A stretch of DNA of 11,232 nt, taken from the NCBI GenBank assembly GCA_020200675.1, contig JAIVIG010000080.1, forward strand, positions 1-11,232, written 5' to 3'. This document shows, in pieces, positions 1 to 6,106 of the stretch. The position numbers and the translations under genes were made by a program. Origin of the DNA: Actinomycetota bacterium (GTDB lineage Bacteria > Actinomycetota > Rubrobacteria > Rubrobacterales > Rubrobacteraceae). The notes beneath the pieces are model-generated. The model worked only from the letters and a program-made list of their open reading frames with translations. It made no database searches and was not told the origin of the DNA. The first letter of the stretch is position 1. Each line of letters starts with the position of its first letter.

Positions 1-171
1 GTGCCGTTCTGGGAGGAGATGGTCACCGCTCCCGACGGGACTCTCCTCGACGGGTTGGTCATAAGGGAGGGCTTCATAGAGGTGCCCGAAGCGCCGGGTC
101 TCGGAGTAGAGCTGAACGAGGAGGTAGCTCGTGAGTACGCCCTTGAGGGCGAGCCCTTCTTCGAGGAGTAG
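1..171 (+). CDS. Enolase-superfamily (mandelate racemase/muconate lactonizing type) enzyme, C-terminal fragment
   Basis: Frame 1 is open from the left edge to a TAG at 169-171 and gives 56 residues; the gene begins outside the window. The residues read like the C-terminal capping region of enolase-superfamily dehydratases or racemases: an FWEEMV block, then DGLVIREGFIEVPEAPGLGVELNEEVAREY. The 'P-x-x-PGLGVELNEE' phrase is typical of the last strand and loop of these proteins, where the C-terminus returns to cap the active site. The catalytic barrel is not visible, so the substrate cannot be named; a sugar-acid dehydratase is plausible given the dgoD-like gene at the other edge. The family call is fairly secure, the exact function is not. 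A likely terminator lies about 120 bases downstream. Confidence 0.75.
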   Translation: MPFWEEMVTAPDGTLLDGLVIREGFIEVPEAPGLGVELNEEVAREYALEGEPFFEE

Positions 172-293
172 GCCACACGCACACCGATGAGCAGGTTCGC
201 GAGAAGCCAACGCGGCTGGAGATGGAGAGACCTTCGGGCGCGTTGCTCGGCTGTTGGCAGGCAGGGTCTATTTTGGTAGACCTGGAAGGTTCA

Positions 294-325
294 GGCCGGG
301 GATCTTCGGGGCTCCGGTCCTTTTT
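294..325 (+). terminator. Probable rho-independent terminator
   Basis: GGCCGGGG at 294-301 pairs with CTCCGGTCC at 312-320, with one bulged T and one G-T pair. The loop is about 10 nt, and five T residues follow at 321-325. It lies between the enolase-superfamily fragment and the Gls24 gene and fits termination of the former. The pairing is imperfect, so confidence is moderate. Confidence 0.45.
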
Positions 326-419
326 CGTGGCCGTACATGCCGAAGACCGTATGTTTGGACGGATGCGACTCGGAGCATTAGTGGCGCATTGGGATCCCCG
401 AACGTAAGGAGAGGAAAAC

Positions 420-923
420 ATGGGTGAGCAGAGGAGCACGGCGAGGAGCGACGGCGGCGCCGAGGGGCGAGGCGCCACCAACATAAGCGACGCCGTAGTC
501 TCGAAGATTGCCGGGGTCGCCGCGCAGGAGGTCGAGAAGGTCCAGATGGGCGGCGGTACCGCAGCCGCCGTCGGCGGGTTCCTGACCAGCGTGACCGGTG
601 CTGTCACCGGCGGCAACCCGACCGGCGGTGGTGCGAGCCTCACCAGCGGGGTCTCGGTGGAGGTAGGGCAGGAAGAGGCGGCCGTCGACCTCACGGTAGC
701 GGTAGAGTACGGCGTACCGATCCCGCAGACCACCCAGGCCATACGCGACAACGTCATAAACCGGGTCGAGAGCCTGACCGGCCTGAGGGTCACGGAGGTA
801 AACATCACGGTCAGCGACGTTCAGTTCCCGGAGGAGAGACCACAGCTGGGACGCCAGCAAGAGGTAGAGCGGCAAGCCCAGGAGCAGGAGCGGCGACCCC
901 AAGGTCCTGCCCCGCGGACGTAA
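420..923 (+). CDS. Asp23/Gls24 family envelope stress protein
   Basis: The 167-residue product has the Asp23/Gls24 (DUF322) pattern: an opening 'NISDAVVSKIAGVAAQEVEKV' helix (about residues 21-41), the VSVEVGQEEAAVDLTVAVEYGVPIPQTTQAIRDNV core (about 78-112), and the closing strand 'GLRVTEVNITVSDVQFPEE' (about 121-139). Family members are small cytoplasmic or membrane-associated proteins tied to envelope stress and alkaline shock; the biochemical role is not settled. The start is the ATG at 420, with AAGGAGAGG a few bases upstream. A Gly/Thr-rich insertion at about residues 44-76 lies between helix and core, and the C-terminal 28 residues are charged and Gln/Arg/Pro-rich. A small basic-protein gene follows 110 bases downstream on the same strand and may be co-transcribed. 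Confidence 0.9.
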   Translation: MGEQRSTARSDGGAEGRGATNISDAVVSKIAGVAAQEVEKVQMGGGTAAAVGGFLTSVTGAVTGGNPTGGGASLTSGVSVEVGQEEAAVDLTVAVEYGVPIPQTTQAIRDNVINRVESLTGLRVTEVNITVSDVQFPEERPQLGRQQEVERQAQEQERRPQGPAPRT

Positions 924-1033
924 GGCCGGGGTCCTTTTGGTTTTGGTCTTTCCCGCTGAGGTTTGGGGGCGTTCTACAGGGGTAAGGACGAGAGTAGCAA
1001 ACCGCAACCGGGAAGGAGCGAGACCCGGATCTT

Positions 1034-1213
1034 ATGGGTAAATTGGGCAAAGAAGTAAAAGGAGCTGTAAAGAAGGCCGCGGGGGAGAAAAAGGGCTCCA
1101 GCGGCAAAAAGGGCAAGAGCAGCGGAAGTTCGGGAACGAAGGGCAAGAGCAGCGGAAGTTCGGGAACAGGAGCCGACAAGGCCAAGAGGGCGGCAAGAGA
1201 GATACTGAAGTAG
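1034..1213 (+). CDS. Small Lys/Gly/Ser-rich repeat protein (59 aa)
   Basis: An ATG at 1034 opens a 59-codon frame ending in TAG at 1211-1213. The product is very basic. It starts MGKLGKEVKGAVKKAAGEKK, continues with a Gly/Ser/Lys-rich stretch holding two copies of KGKSSGSSGT, and ends in a helical segment with ADKAKRAAREILK. No known domain is recognised; the short helical ends and flexible Lys-rich middle would suit nucleic-acid or anionic-surface binding, but that is inference only. A GGAAGGAG sequence at 1011-1018 is a good Shine-Dalgarno match, though about 15 bases from the ATG, longer than ideal; there is no closer in-frame start. It lies downstream of the Gls24 gene and just before a strong hairpin terminator, consistent with being the last gene of that unit. 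Confidence 0.6.
   Translation: MGKLGKEVKGAVKKAAGEKKGSSGKKGKSSGSSGTKGKSSGSSGTGADKAKRAAREILK
1109..1167 (+). repeat. Two tandem 30-bp repeats inside the small basic protein gene
   Basis: The 29-base block beginning AAGGGCAAGAGCAGC at 1109 recurs exactly at 1139, a period of 30 bases or 10 codons. It encodes two copies of KGKSSGSSGT. The identity at DNA level suggests a recent duplication or slippage event, so copy number may vary between strains. Confidence 0.9.
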
Positions 1214-1234
1214 CCGCAGCACAATACTTTTGCA

Positions 1235-1263
1235 GGAGGCCGGGCGGTTGCACCCCGGCCTCC
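1235..1263. terminator. Hairpin terminator between convergent genes
   Basis: GGAGGCCGGG at 1235-1244 is perfectly complementary to CCCGGCCTCC at 1254-1263, with a 9-nt loop. On the plus strand TTGCGTTT follows, a weak T-rich tail. It lies between the plus-strand basic protein (ends 1213) and the minus-strand M23-like gene (ends 1279), so it probably serves both. Confidence 0.7.
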
Positions 1264-1278
1264 TTGCGTTTAGTAAGT

Positions 1279-3114
1279 CTAGTTGCTGATCGCGTATCCC
1301 TCGCCGCAGCTGATCCCCTCGCGGCACGTGGCGTTGTAGTTGGGCGCGGTCAAGCCGTACCTGTACGTGCCAGAGGAGTAGGAGTAGCCGGCCTTGCGGG
1401 CCGCGGTGCCGGTGTAGCGGTGGTAGACCACCTGAAGCCCGGCGCCACCGTAGGGCGAACCGTCGGACCTGTATCTGGGGTAGCGATAGAACGCCTGGTG
1501 CAGGTGCGGCGGGCCCACCGGGATGCTGGGGTCGCCCGTGTTGCCGGCGTAGCCGATGATGGTCCTGTTGGTGACGTAAGCACCCCTCCTGATCCCCGCG
1601 GCGAGGCCGTTGAGGTGCGCGGACATGCTCACATACTTGCCGTTGTTGGCCTTGATGATCACGAAGATGCCGTAGTTCTTGTGCGAGTAGTTGCGTCCCG
1701 CGAACGTCACCGTGCCGCCCTTGAACGGCGAGAACACGACGTCCCCTCTTGCCAGTGGGTAGTCGATGGCGTACATGTCGTTGGTGTAGTACGGTGAGGT
1801 GCATCGGCCGTACCCGTAGTTGCCGTGCGTGTACTGGCCCCAGTAGTTGGGGTTGCCGATCTGGGTCCAGCCCGTCCAGGCGCTTCCCCAGCGCCTGTTG
1901 GCGTATGCGCCGTGCTGGGTCTGAAAGAAGAAGGTGCTGTCCGCCACCCAGCATCCCTCGTAGGTCTGGTACTCGCCGGACGCTGCCGCGGCGGTCACCA
2001 TCTCGTCTAGCGGCTCCGCCTCCAGCTCCGCCTCGCGTGCCGCCTGTTCGGCCTCGACGAGCCCCGTATCGTCCCTCTTCTGATGCGTCTCGCCCTTCTT
2101 CCCGTCCGCCAGCTCGAGAGACTCGATCGACCGCGAGGGACGGCCGAACCTCAAACCCTTGAGCAGCGCCTTGCCTTCCGCGTCCAGCCCCTCCCCGTAG
2201 ACGTTTACCTGGTACACCCGGTCTTCGACCGGAACGTACACCTCCGTGGACGGTGTGCTGCCCGGTATCGGACCGACCGCCACGCCCTTGAGGCTCCTAC
2301 CGCCGACGACGACTTCTTCGCGCTTCATCGAGAGGTCGGGGTGCTCGGCGATCCTGGCCCGGACCTTCCGCTCGATCTCCTTTGGCCGGAGCCTGCGGGC
2401 CCTTGCTACGCGCACCGCCGGTGTGGTTTTGCCGTGCTCGTGCGCGTCGCGCGAGGAACCGGATTTGGGTTTCCACAACGTGAAGCCGTAGGTATCGTCG
2501 AAAGTAAACTGCTCGCGCTCGACTATGAACTTGGCGGGATGGGAGATCGAAGCACCCACCGCCTCGTCTCCCGCCGTCGACACGGACCCAGACGTCGTCG
2601 TGCTCCCCTGAGCCGCCCCGGCCGGGGAGACGAGCTTGCCGGTGGTCGAAAGCACAGACATCGCTACCGCGGCGCCACCCACGCCTTTGAGGAATTGCCC
2701 GCGCGTAAGACCGCCGACCGCCTGGCTTCGCCCGGCGGGCCTGCGCCTTTCGGTGTGGGCGCCTTCGGAGGCCCCACCAGAAACCCCTCCAAACTCGCCC
2801 AGCGCCTGCATGACCCGCCAGGTGTCGGCGGGACCCAGGAAGCGGCCCAGGTTAGCCCCCAGCCGCCAACCGGTCCACGCCCGCACCACCCCCGATTCCC
2901 GCACCTCGAAGAGGGTCGGGACCAGGGGGGCGTCCTCGCCCAAAGTCTTCTTGCGCCACTCCTCGACACGTGGCTCGCGGAGGCTAAGGACCTCCAACTT
3001 ACCCGCCAGCTGCTCTTCGATCCGTCGGGCCAGGCCGCTGCACGCGGAGCACCCGCCGTCGAAGCCCAACACCAACCTGTTGCCGGGAGTTCGCCTACCC
3101 GTCACCTCCGGCAT
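1279..3114 (-). CDS. Composite protein: DCC/thioredoxin-like domain, Tat-like segment, M23 (LytM)-like domain
   Basis: This is 611 residues from the ATG at 3114, with GGAG seven bases upstream. Residues about 12-106 resemble the DCC family of thiol-disulfide proteins: FDGGCSAC gives a CxxC pair at Cys22 and Cys25. A linker leads to TRGQFLKG (137-144), a short hydrophobic stretch, and a possible cleavage site at SPAGAA near 163-168; this looks like a Tat-type signal but has RG in place of RR and sits internally. Residues about 430-560 look like a LytM/M23 peptidoglycan endopeptidase domain, with SAHL (His500), GYAGNTG, and PHLH (His537, His539). The usual HxxxD metal motif reads M447-x-x-x-D451, so one zinc ligand is missing and activity is doubtful. 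The final 50 residues are Tyr/Gly-rich with two cysteines. If translated as one chain, the CxxC domain would be cytoplasmic and the M23-like domain exported. An internal start (for example Met102) giving only the exported part is an alternative. Confidence 0.75.
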   Translation of the reverse strand: MPEVTGRRTPGNRLVLGFDGGCSACSGLARRIEEQLAGKLEVLSLREPRVEEWRKKTLGEDAPLVPTLFEVRESGVVRAWTGWRLGANLGRFLGPADTWRVMQALGEFGGVSGGASEGAHTERRRPAGRSQAVGGLTRGQFLKGVGGAAVAMSVLSTTGKLVSPAGAAQGSTTTSGSVSTAGDEAVGASISHPAKFIVEREQFTFDDTYGFTLWKPKSGSSRDAHEHGKTTPAVRVARARRLRPKEIERKVRARIAEHPDLSMKREEVVVGGRSLKGVAVGPIPGSTPSTEVYVPVEDRVYQVNVYGEGLDAEGKALLKGLRFGRPSRSIESLELADGKKGETHQKRDDTGLVEAEQAAREAELEAEPLDEMVTAAAASGEYQTYEGCWVADSTFFFQTQHGAYANRRWGSAWTGWTQIGNPNYWGQYTHGNYGYGRCTSPYYTNDMYAIDYPLARGDVVFSPFKGGTVTFAGRNYSHKNYGIFVIIKANNGKYVSMSAHLNGLAAGIRRGAYVTNRTIIGYAGNTGDPSIPVGPPHLHQAFYRYPRYRSDGSPYGGAGLQVVYHRYTGTAARKAGYSYSSGTYRYGLTAPNYNATCREGISCGEGYAISN

Positions 3115-3756
3115 GCGTCGGCTCCACTCTTATCCAAGGCGCTCCTCCTTCTCCGCCAAGCTTCGCGAAACGAAAGAACCTTCTCACGCCGGACGCCAAG
3201 GCACACCCTCCAAAAGTAGTATTCCGAGCGACCGAAAGTATGATTTTTCCTCCGCGAGGGTGCCGAAAGAAGCAACGCGCCGGAACTGCTCGAAGCGCGG
3301 AGCACTCCGATCCCGTTCCGCGTAGACACCAAGACGCGGGCTGGGATGTAACCATCCCGGTCCGCGTCGCGTCCTACCCCTGACACCAGCCGGTATCGAT
3401 TATCAACCTCCTAGCAGGGGTCCGGCTGGCTTTTGTTGGGGCCGGGTTTGTCCATATCCTTTCTCATGCAGGCGCCCGGTCCCTTATCACTGCAATACGT
3501 CCGTAGCGTCCGTGCAGGTCGCGAGCTTGCTTCGGGGAAAGCGGGGCTGCCAGCCGGGCGTCGATAATAGAGTCCGTCTCCAGGGTAGATGAGGGGCTGT
3601 TGTTTGGGGTAACGAGTAAGGCGTCGGTGCATACCACGAAAAGAACCTGGTGCCCGTCCATAGGTGGGGAAAGGGAAAGGAGGAGTAGGACACCAGGATG
3701 ATGGCTATATTCTTACCGCACATATATTCGCTTGTCAAGTATGACGGGGGGCAGGG
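3115..3756. other. Long intergenic region without a convincing gene
   Basis: These 642 bases separate the M23-like gene (minus) from the HD-GYP relic (plus). Short open frames exist on both strands but lack ribosome binding sites or recognisable products. The left part (3333-3429) holds strong complementary blocks, described separately. On the plus strand AAAGGAGG near 3677 precedes ATG ATG at 3698, opening a 20-codon frame whose TGA (3758-3760) overlaps the GTG at 3757 of the HD-GYP relic. This could be the remains of the relic's original 5' end or translation signal. I see nothing else firm. Confidence 0.5.
3333..3429 (-). promoter_or_regulatory. Candidate structured 5' leader of the M23-like gene
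   Basis: Two strong structures lie 220-315 bases upstream of the M23-like start. First, 3333-3368 forms a 15-position stem with two mismatches and a 6-nt loop. Second, CCAGCCGG (3386-3393) is complementary to CCGGCTGG (3422-3429), and ACCCCTG (3376-3382) to CAGGGGT (3415-3421). These pairs interleave, so they can form a pseudoknot or two mutually exclusive hairpins. Read on the minus strand, a perfect AGGAGG (complement of 3407-3412) lies in the loop between them. I checked for the c-di-AMP (ydaO) riboswitch, which often precedes cell-wall hydrolases in actinobacteria, but its conserved GGGGTGAATC and CCGTCAGCTAACC blocks are absent. Strand and function are inferred. Confidence 0.35.
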
Positions 3757-4032
3757 GTGAAAAAACGTCGCTTTTGCCGGGAGATTGTGCTGCTCATAAC
3801 ATCACGAAGTGCCTCGGAGAGGGGTCTGCAGCACGACATCGGCAAGCTCGGCGTCTCCGACCGCATCCTGGCCGTCGCCGACATCTTCGACGCCCTCTCC
3901 CGGGATCGCCCTACCGCCCCGCCGTATCCGTGGAGAAGGTACTCGCCATACCTGAACAAGGAGAGCGGCGAGAAACTCTGTCCCCGGTGCGTGGGCACGC
4001 TCGACGGGCTGGTGTCGAAGGGTGATCTCTGA
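3757..4032 (+). pseudogene. HD-GYP domain remnant (c-di-GMP phosphodiesterase type), deleted and frameshifted
   Basis: The frame from GTG 3757 contains HDIGKLGVSD directly joined to RILAVADIFDALSRDRP. In intact HD-GYP proteins these blocks are separated by roughly 70 residues that include the HHxxxDGxGYP motif, so the catalytic core has been deleted. After DRP the frame drifts: the family continuation PYRPAVSVEKVLAI is found in the other plus frame (3909-3950), as if one C was lost near 3909. The original frame resumes as LNKESGEKLCPRCVGTLDGL after an apparent extra base near 3950. The segment before HDIGK also looks shortened (SASERGL next to HDIGK). HD-GYP proteins hydrolyse the second messenger cyclic di-GMP; this copy cannot. 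The end is the TGA at 4030-4032. Confidence 0.75.
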
Positions 4033-4394
4033 GGTCGAGAAGCGACTCCGCCGCAGGAGCAGAAGAGGCAGTGGACAACGGCCTCGCCGGAGCAGTCACG
4101 CGGTGCCGTAGTGAAACCAGCCGCGTTGACGCATACTGACTGGTTCAATAACATGATACAAAGAATGGCGGAAAAGGGTCCTGCCGGAGGCGCGGGGGAG
4201 CGCAGTAGGGGTAGGGGAAGCCGATGTTTGGTAGCGCCGGTTGAGGAGCGCCTACGTACCGCAGGCACGTCCCGCGGGTCCGCGCGGACATTTCTTTATA
4301 ACCCGGTTCTTCTACCTCTTCACAGCGTTGCGGTTCCCAAAGGCGGAGCCGGCTCGCCGCTGAGGGTGGCTAACCCGGCGCGGAAGGAGGGGTA
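4033..4394. other. Intergenic leader upstream of the cyclase gene
   Basis: These 362 bases contain no convincing coding frame. They hold a sigma-70-like promoter candidate (4126-4154), a 12-bp perfect palindrome GTCCGCGCGGAC at 4278-4289 that might be an operator, and an AT-rich TTTCTTTATAAC patch at 4291-4302. The predicted untranslated leader between promoter and cyclase start would be about 230 bases. Confidence 0.5.
4126..4154 (+). promoter_or_regulatory. Candidate sigma-70-type promoter for the cyclase gene
   Basis: TTGACG at 4126-4131 (5 of 6 consensus) is followed after exactly 17 bases by TAACAT at 4149-4154 (4 of 6). The surrounding DNA is locally AT-richer than its neighbours. Transcription would start near 4161. 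Confidence 0.45.
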
Positions 4395-5036
4395 ATGGAG
4401 ATAATCGACGTTACGACAACCGTTGGCCCGAAGACGGTGAAGTGGCCCGACGATACGGTTCCGCCGTTGCAGGAGTTCGTCAGCCACACGGACCAGGGCG
4501 ATCCAGCCACCGTCAGCCAGTGGATGCTCTCTGCCCACACCGGTACCCACGTGGACGCCCGGATGCACTTCATCCCCGGCGGCTGGACGATGGAGACCCT
4601 GGATCTGGGGCGCAGCGTGGGGCCGTGCCGGGTCGTGGACCTCACGGGCGTCGAGGGCCACGTGAGCCGGGCTGACCTCGAAGCCGCGGAGGTCGCGGGG
4701 CAGGCTCGATTGCTCCTCAAGACCCGCAACTCTGACCTGGGGCTCATGCAGCGAGAGGAGTTCGACGAGGGCTACGCCGCCATCTCCAAGGAGGCGGCGG
4801 AGTACCTCGTCGAGATCGGAGTCGAGACCGTGGGCGTGGACTACCTTTCCGTCGAGCCGTTCGAGGACGAAGAGTTCCGCACCCACCACACGCTGCTCGG
4901 GGCGGACGTTCTGATCCTGGAGGGGCTGGTGCTCACCGACGTGGAGCCGGGGGAGTATTTTCTCGCCTGCCTTCCCCTAAAGCTCGCGGGTTCAGACGGA
5001 TCGCCCGCACGGGCGATCCTCATCCGGGGCCTCTAG
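4395..5036 (+). CDS. Cyclase-family metal hydrolase (kynurenine formamidase-like)
   Basis: The 213-residue product starts at ATG 4395 with an excellent AAGGAGG four bases away. Residues 48-58 read HTGTHVDARMH, matching the family signature HxGTHxDxPxH, with His48, His52, Asp54 and His58 as expected metal ligands or catalytic residues. The conserved Pro is Arg56 here. The C-terminal half keeps the other family landmarks: GVDYLSVEP (about 148-156), HHTLLGADVLILEGL, and ACLPLKLAGSDGSPARAI. Members include KynB, which hydrolyses N-formylkynurenine in tryptophan breakdown, as well as isatin hydrolases and polyketide cyclases. No kynurenine-pathway neighbour is visible, so the substrate is unknown. 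The gene appears to be a single transcription unit with a long leader. Confidence 0.88.
   Translation: MEIIDVTTTVGPKTVKWPDDTVPPLQEFVSHTDQGDPATVSQWMLSAHTGTHVDARMHFIPGGWTMETLDLGRSVGPCRVVDLTGVEGHVSRADLEAAEVAGQARLLLKTRNSDLGLMQREEFDEGYAAISKEAAEYLVEIGVETVGVDYLSVEPFEDEEFRTHHTLLGADVLILEGLVLTDVEPGEYFLACLPLKLAGSDGSPARAILIRGL
4998..5019 (+). repeat. Perfect hairpin inside the 3' end of the cyclase gene
   Basis: GGATCGCCCG at 4998-5007 is perfectly complementary to CGGGCGATCC at 5010-5019, with only CA between. It ends about 15 bases before the stop codon. No T-run follows, so a standard intrinsic terminator is unlikely; it could protect the mRNA 3' end or be a by-product of the GSDGSPARAIL coding sequence. 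Confidence 0.7.
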
Positions 5037-5194
5037 GACGAGAGCATCGGTCACGAAGACCATCGCATGGAACGAGCCGTGAGGCGCGGCGGGCGTCCGG
5101 AAGAGAGGCGGCGGCTCCCGTGCCGGATCTGCCTACTCCTCGTGTTTGGCGCAAAGCACGTTATTATTAGGGTCGAATAAGCGTCCGCGAGCGA

Positions 5195-5716
5195 ATGGGA
5201 TGGCGAGGATTGCGGATAACCTGGCGCGAGGTTCTGGGGCTCCTTATCGGGGTGGCGATATGCTACGGCCTGTTCAGTTACGCCGTGCTCTACGCGCCCC
5301 AGCTACGCGAGGCGGCTTCGGAGCGTACCCAGGAGGACGACTCGCGGCGCGGGGGTGAGACCGGGCAGCGTGCCAGCACCACTCCGGCGTCTTCGGATGA
5401 GGCGACGAAAACCGTGACCATACGGGTGACGGGCACTACCGGTAATTCGTTCGGCATCAACTACGGCAACCTGCTCTCGAGCCAAACGGACGAGGGGACC
5501 CTCCCCGCCGACTACAAGGTTCAGGTCCGCACCGACCCTTCTTCCGGGGACTACGTCACCGCAACGGCGTGGAAGACCACCGGAGACAGCAAGGAGCTGA
5601 AGTTGCAGCTTCTGGACAACGGCACGGTGGTCGGTGAGGGGAGCACCACCAAGGATTACGGGGCAGCGCCTGCCCCGCAGAAGAAGGCCGTCGAGGGTGG
5701 CGGGTTCCAACCTTGA
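5195..5716 (+). CDS. Membrane-anchored MmpS-like protein
   Basis: This is a 173-residue protein with a short cytoplasmic N-terminus, one transmembrane helix at about residues 12-33 (VLGLLIGVAICYGLFSYAVL), a polar Ser/Thr/Asp-rich linker to about 70, and a beta-rich domain from about 71 to 160 (KTVTIRVTGTTGNSFGINYGN through KLQLLDNGTVVGEGSTTKDYG). The order of anchor, linker and a small beta-sandwich with a late 'dNGtvv' hairpin resembles MmpS transport accessory proteins of actinobacteria, which partner MmpL/RND exporters. No exporter gene is in the window, and similarity was judged by eye. The ATG at 5195 has no clear Shine-Dalgarno sequence; an AT-rich TATTAT at 5162-5167 upstream could be a -10 element, suggesting a short leader. 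It is convergent with the DsbA remnant. Confidence 0.6.
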   Translation: MGWRGLRITWREVLGLLIGVAICYGLFSYAVLYAPQLREAASERTQEDDSRRGGETGQRASTTPASSDEATKTVTIRVTGTTGNSFGINYGNLLSSQTDEGTLPADYKVQVRTDPSSGDYVTATAWKTTGDSKELKLQLLDNGTVVGEGSTTKDYGAAPAPQKKAVEGGGFQP

Positions 5717-5797
5717 CATATCGCGGTTGTTCTACCCGTCAGACCGGCTCCAAAGCCCCTTCTCACGAGGCGGACTTCGACGGTGGACAGGACGCTC

Positions 5798-6106
5798 TCA
5801 GCCGGCGATCTCCTTCTGGCCGGCCAGCAGCGCGCTGATCTTACCCGGCGAGGCGGCGCCGTAGTAGAGCACTCGCTCTTCGGTGGCGACCGTCGGTACG
5901 CCGTGTACCCTCATGCCTTTGGCTTCTTCGCGCACCGCTCGCAGGTTCGAGATCCTCTCCGGGTCCCAGGCCGCTACTATCGCCTCGTCGGCGTTCAGGC
6001 CCGCCTCCTGGGCCGCCTCGCGCAACACTCCCTCGTCGGCCAGGTTCAGCCCTTCTACAAAGAACGCCCGGTGCGCGGCGTCGCGGTACGCCCTGCCTCT
6101 AGAGCG
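5798..6106 (-). pseudogene. DsbA/FrnE-family thioredoxin-fold protein, C-terminal fragment
   Basis: Reading the minus strand from about 6106 to the TGA at 5798-5800 gives about 100 in-frame residues, including YRDAAHRAFFVEGLNLADE, VLREAAQEAGLN, EEAKGMRVHGVPTVATEERV and GAASPGKISALLAG. These match the helical insertion and the second half of the thioredoxin fold in DsbA/FrnE-type proteins; 'GVPTV' carries the conserved cis-proline. The N-terminal half with the redox CxxC motif is absent: the reading frame runs straight into the hairpin repeat at 6104-6243 and reaches a stop within it. No ATG or ribosome binding site is available; an internal TTG at 6028 would give 76 residues. It is best read as a 5'-truncated pseudogene, possibly broken by the repeat or an associated deletion. 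Confidence 0.75.

Noticed and set aside
893..934. GACCCC/GGGGTC pairing with T-rich tail after the Gls24 gene as a terminator
   Set aside because: The stem is 6 bp across a loop of about 27 bases, too weak to claim, and the next gene follows on the same strand.
3102..3386. A 94-residue minus-strand frame upstream of the M23-like gene
   Set aside because: It overlaps the start of the M23-like gene, has no domain, covers the hairpin region, and its GTG start is too far from the AGGAGG to use it.
3333..3429. c-di-AMP (ydaO) riboswitch upstream of a cell-wall hydrolase-like gene
   Set aside because: The conserved GGGGTGAATC-type and CCGTCAGCTAACC-type blocks are not present on either strand of this region.
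3464..3661. A 65-residue minus-strand frame ending ETDSIIDARLAAPLSPKQARDLHGRYGRIAVIRD, which looks somewhat protein-like
   Set aside because: The DNA just upstream of its ATG is pyrimidine-rich on that strand, with no ribosome binding site. The first 30 residues look random and I recognise no family.
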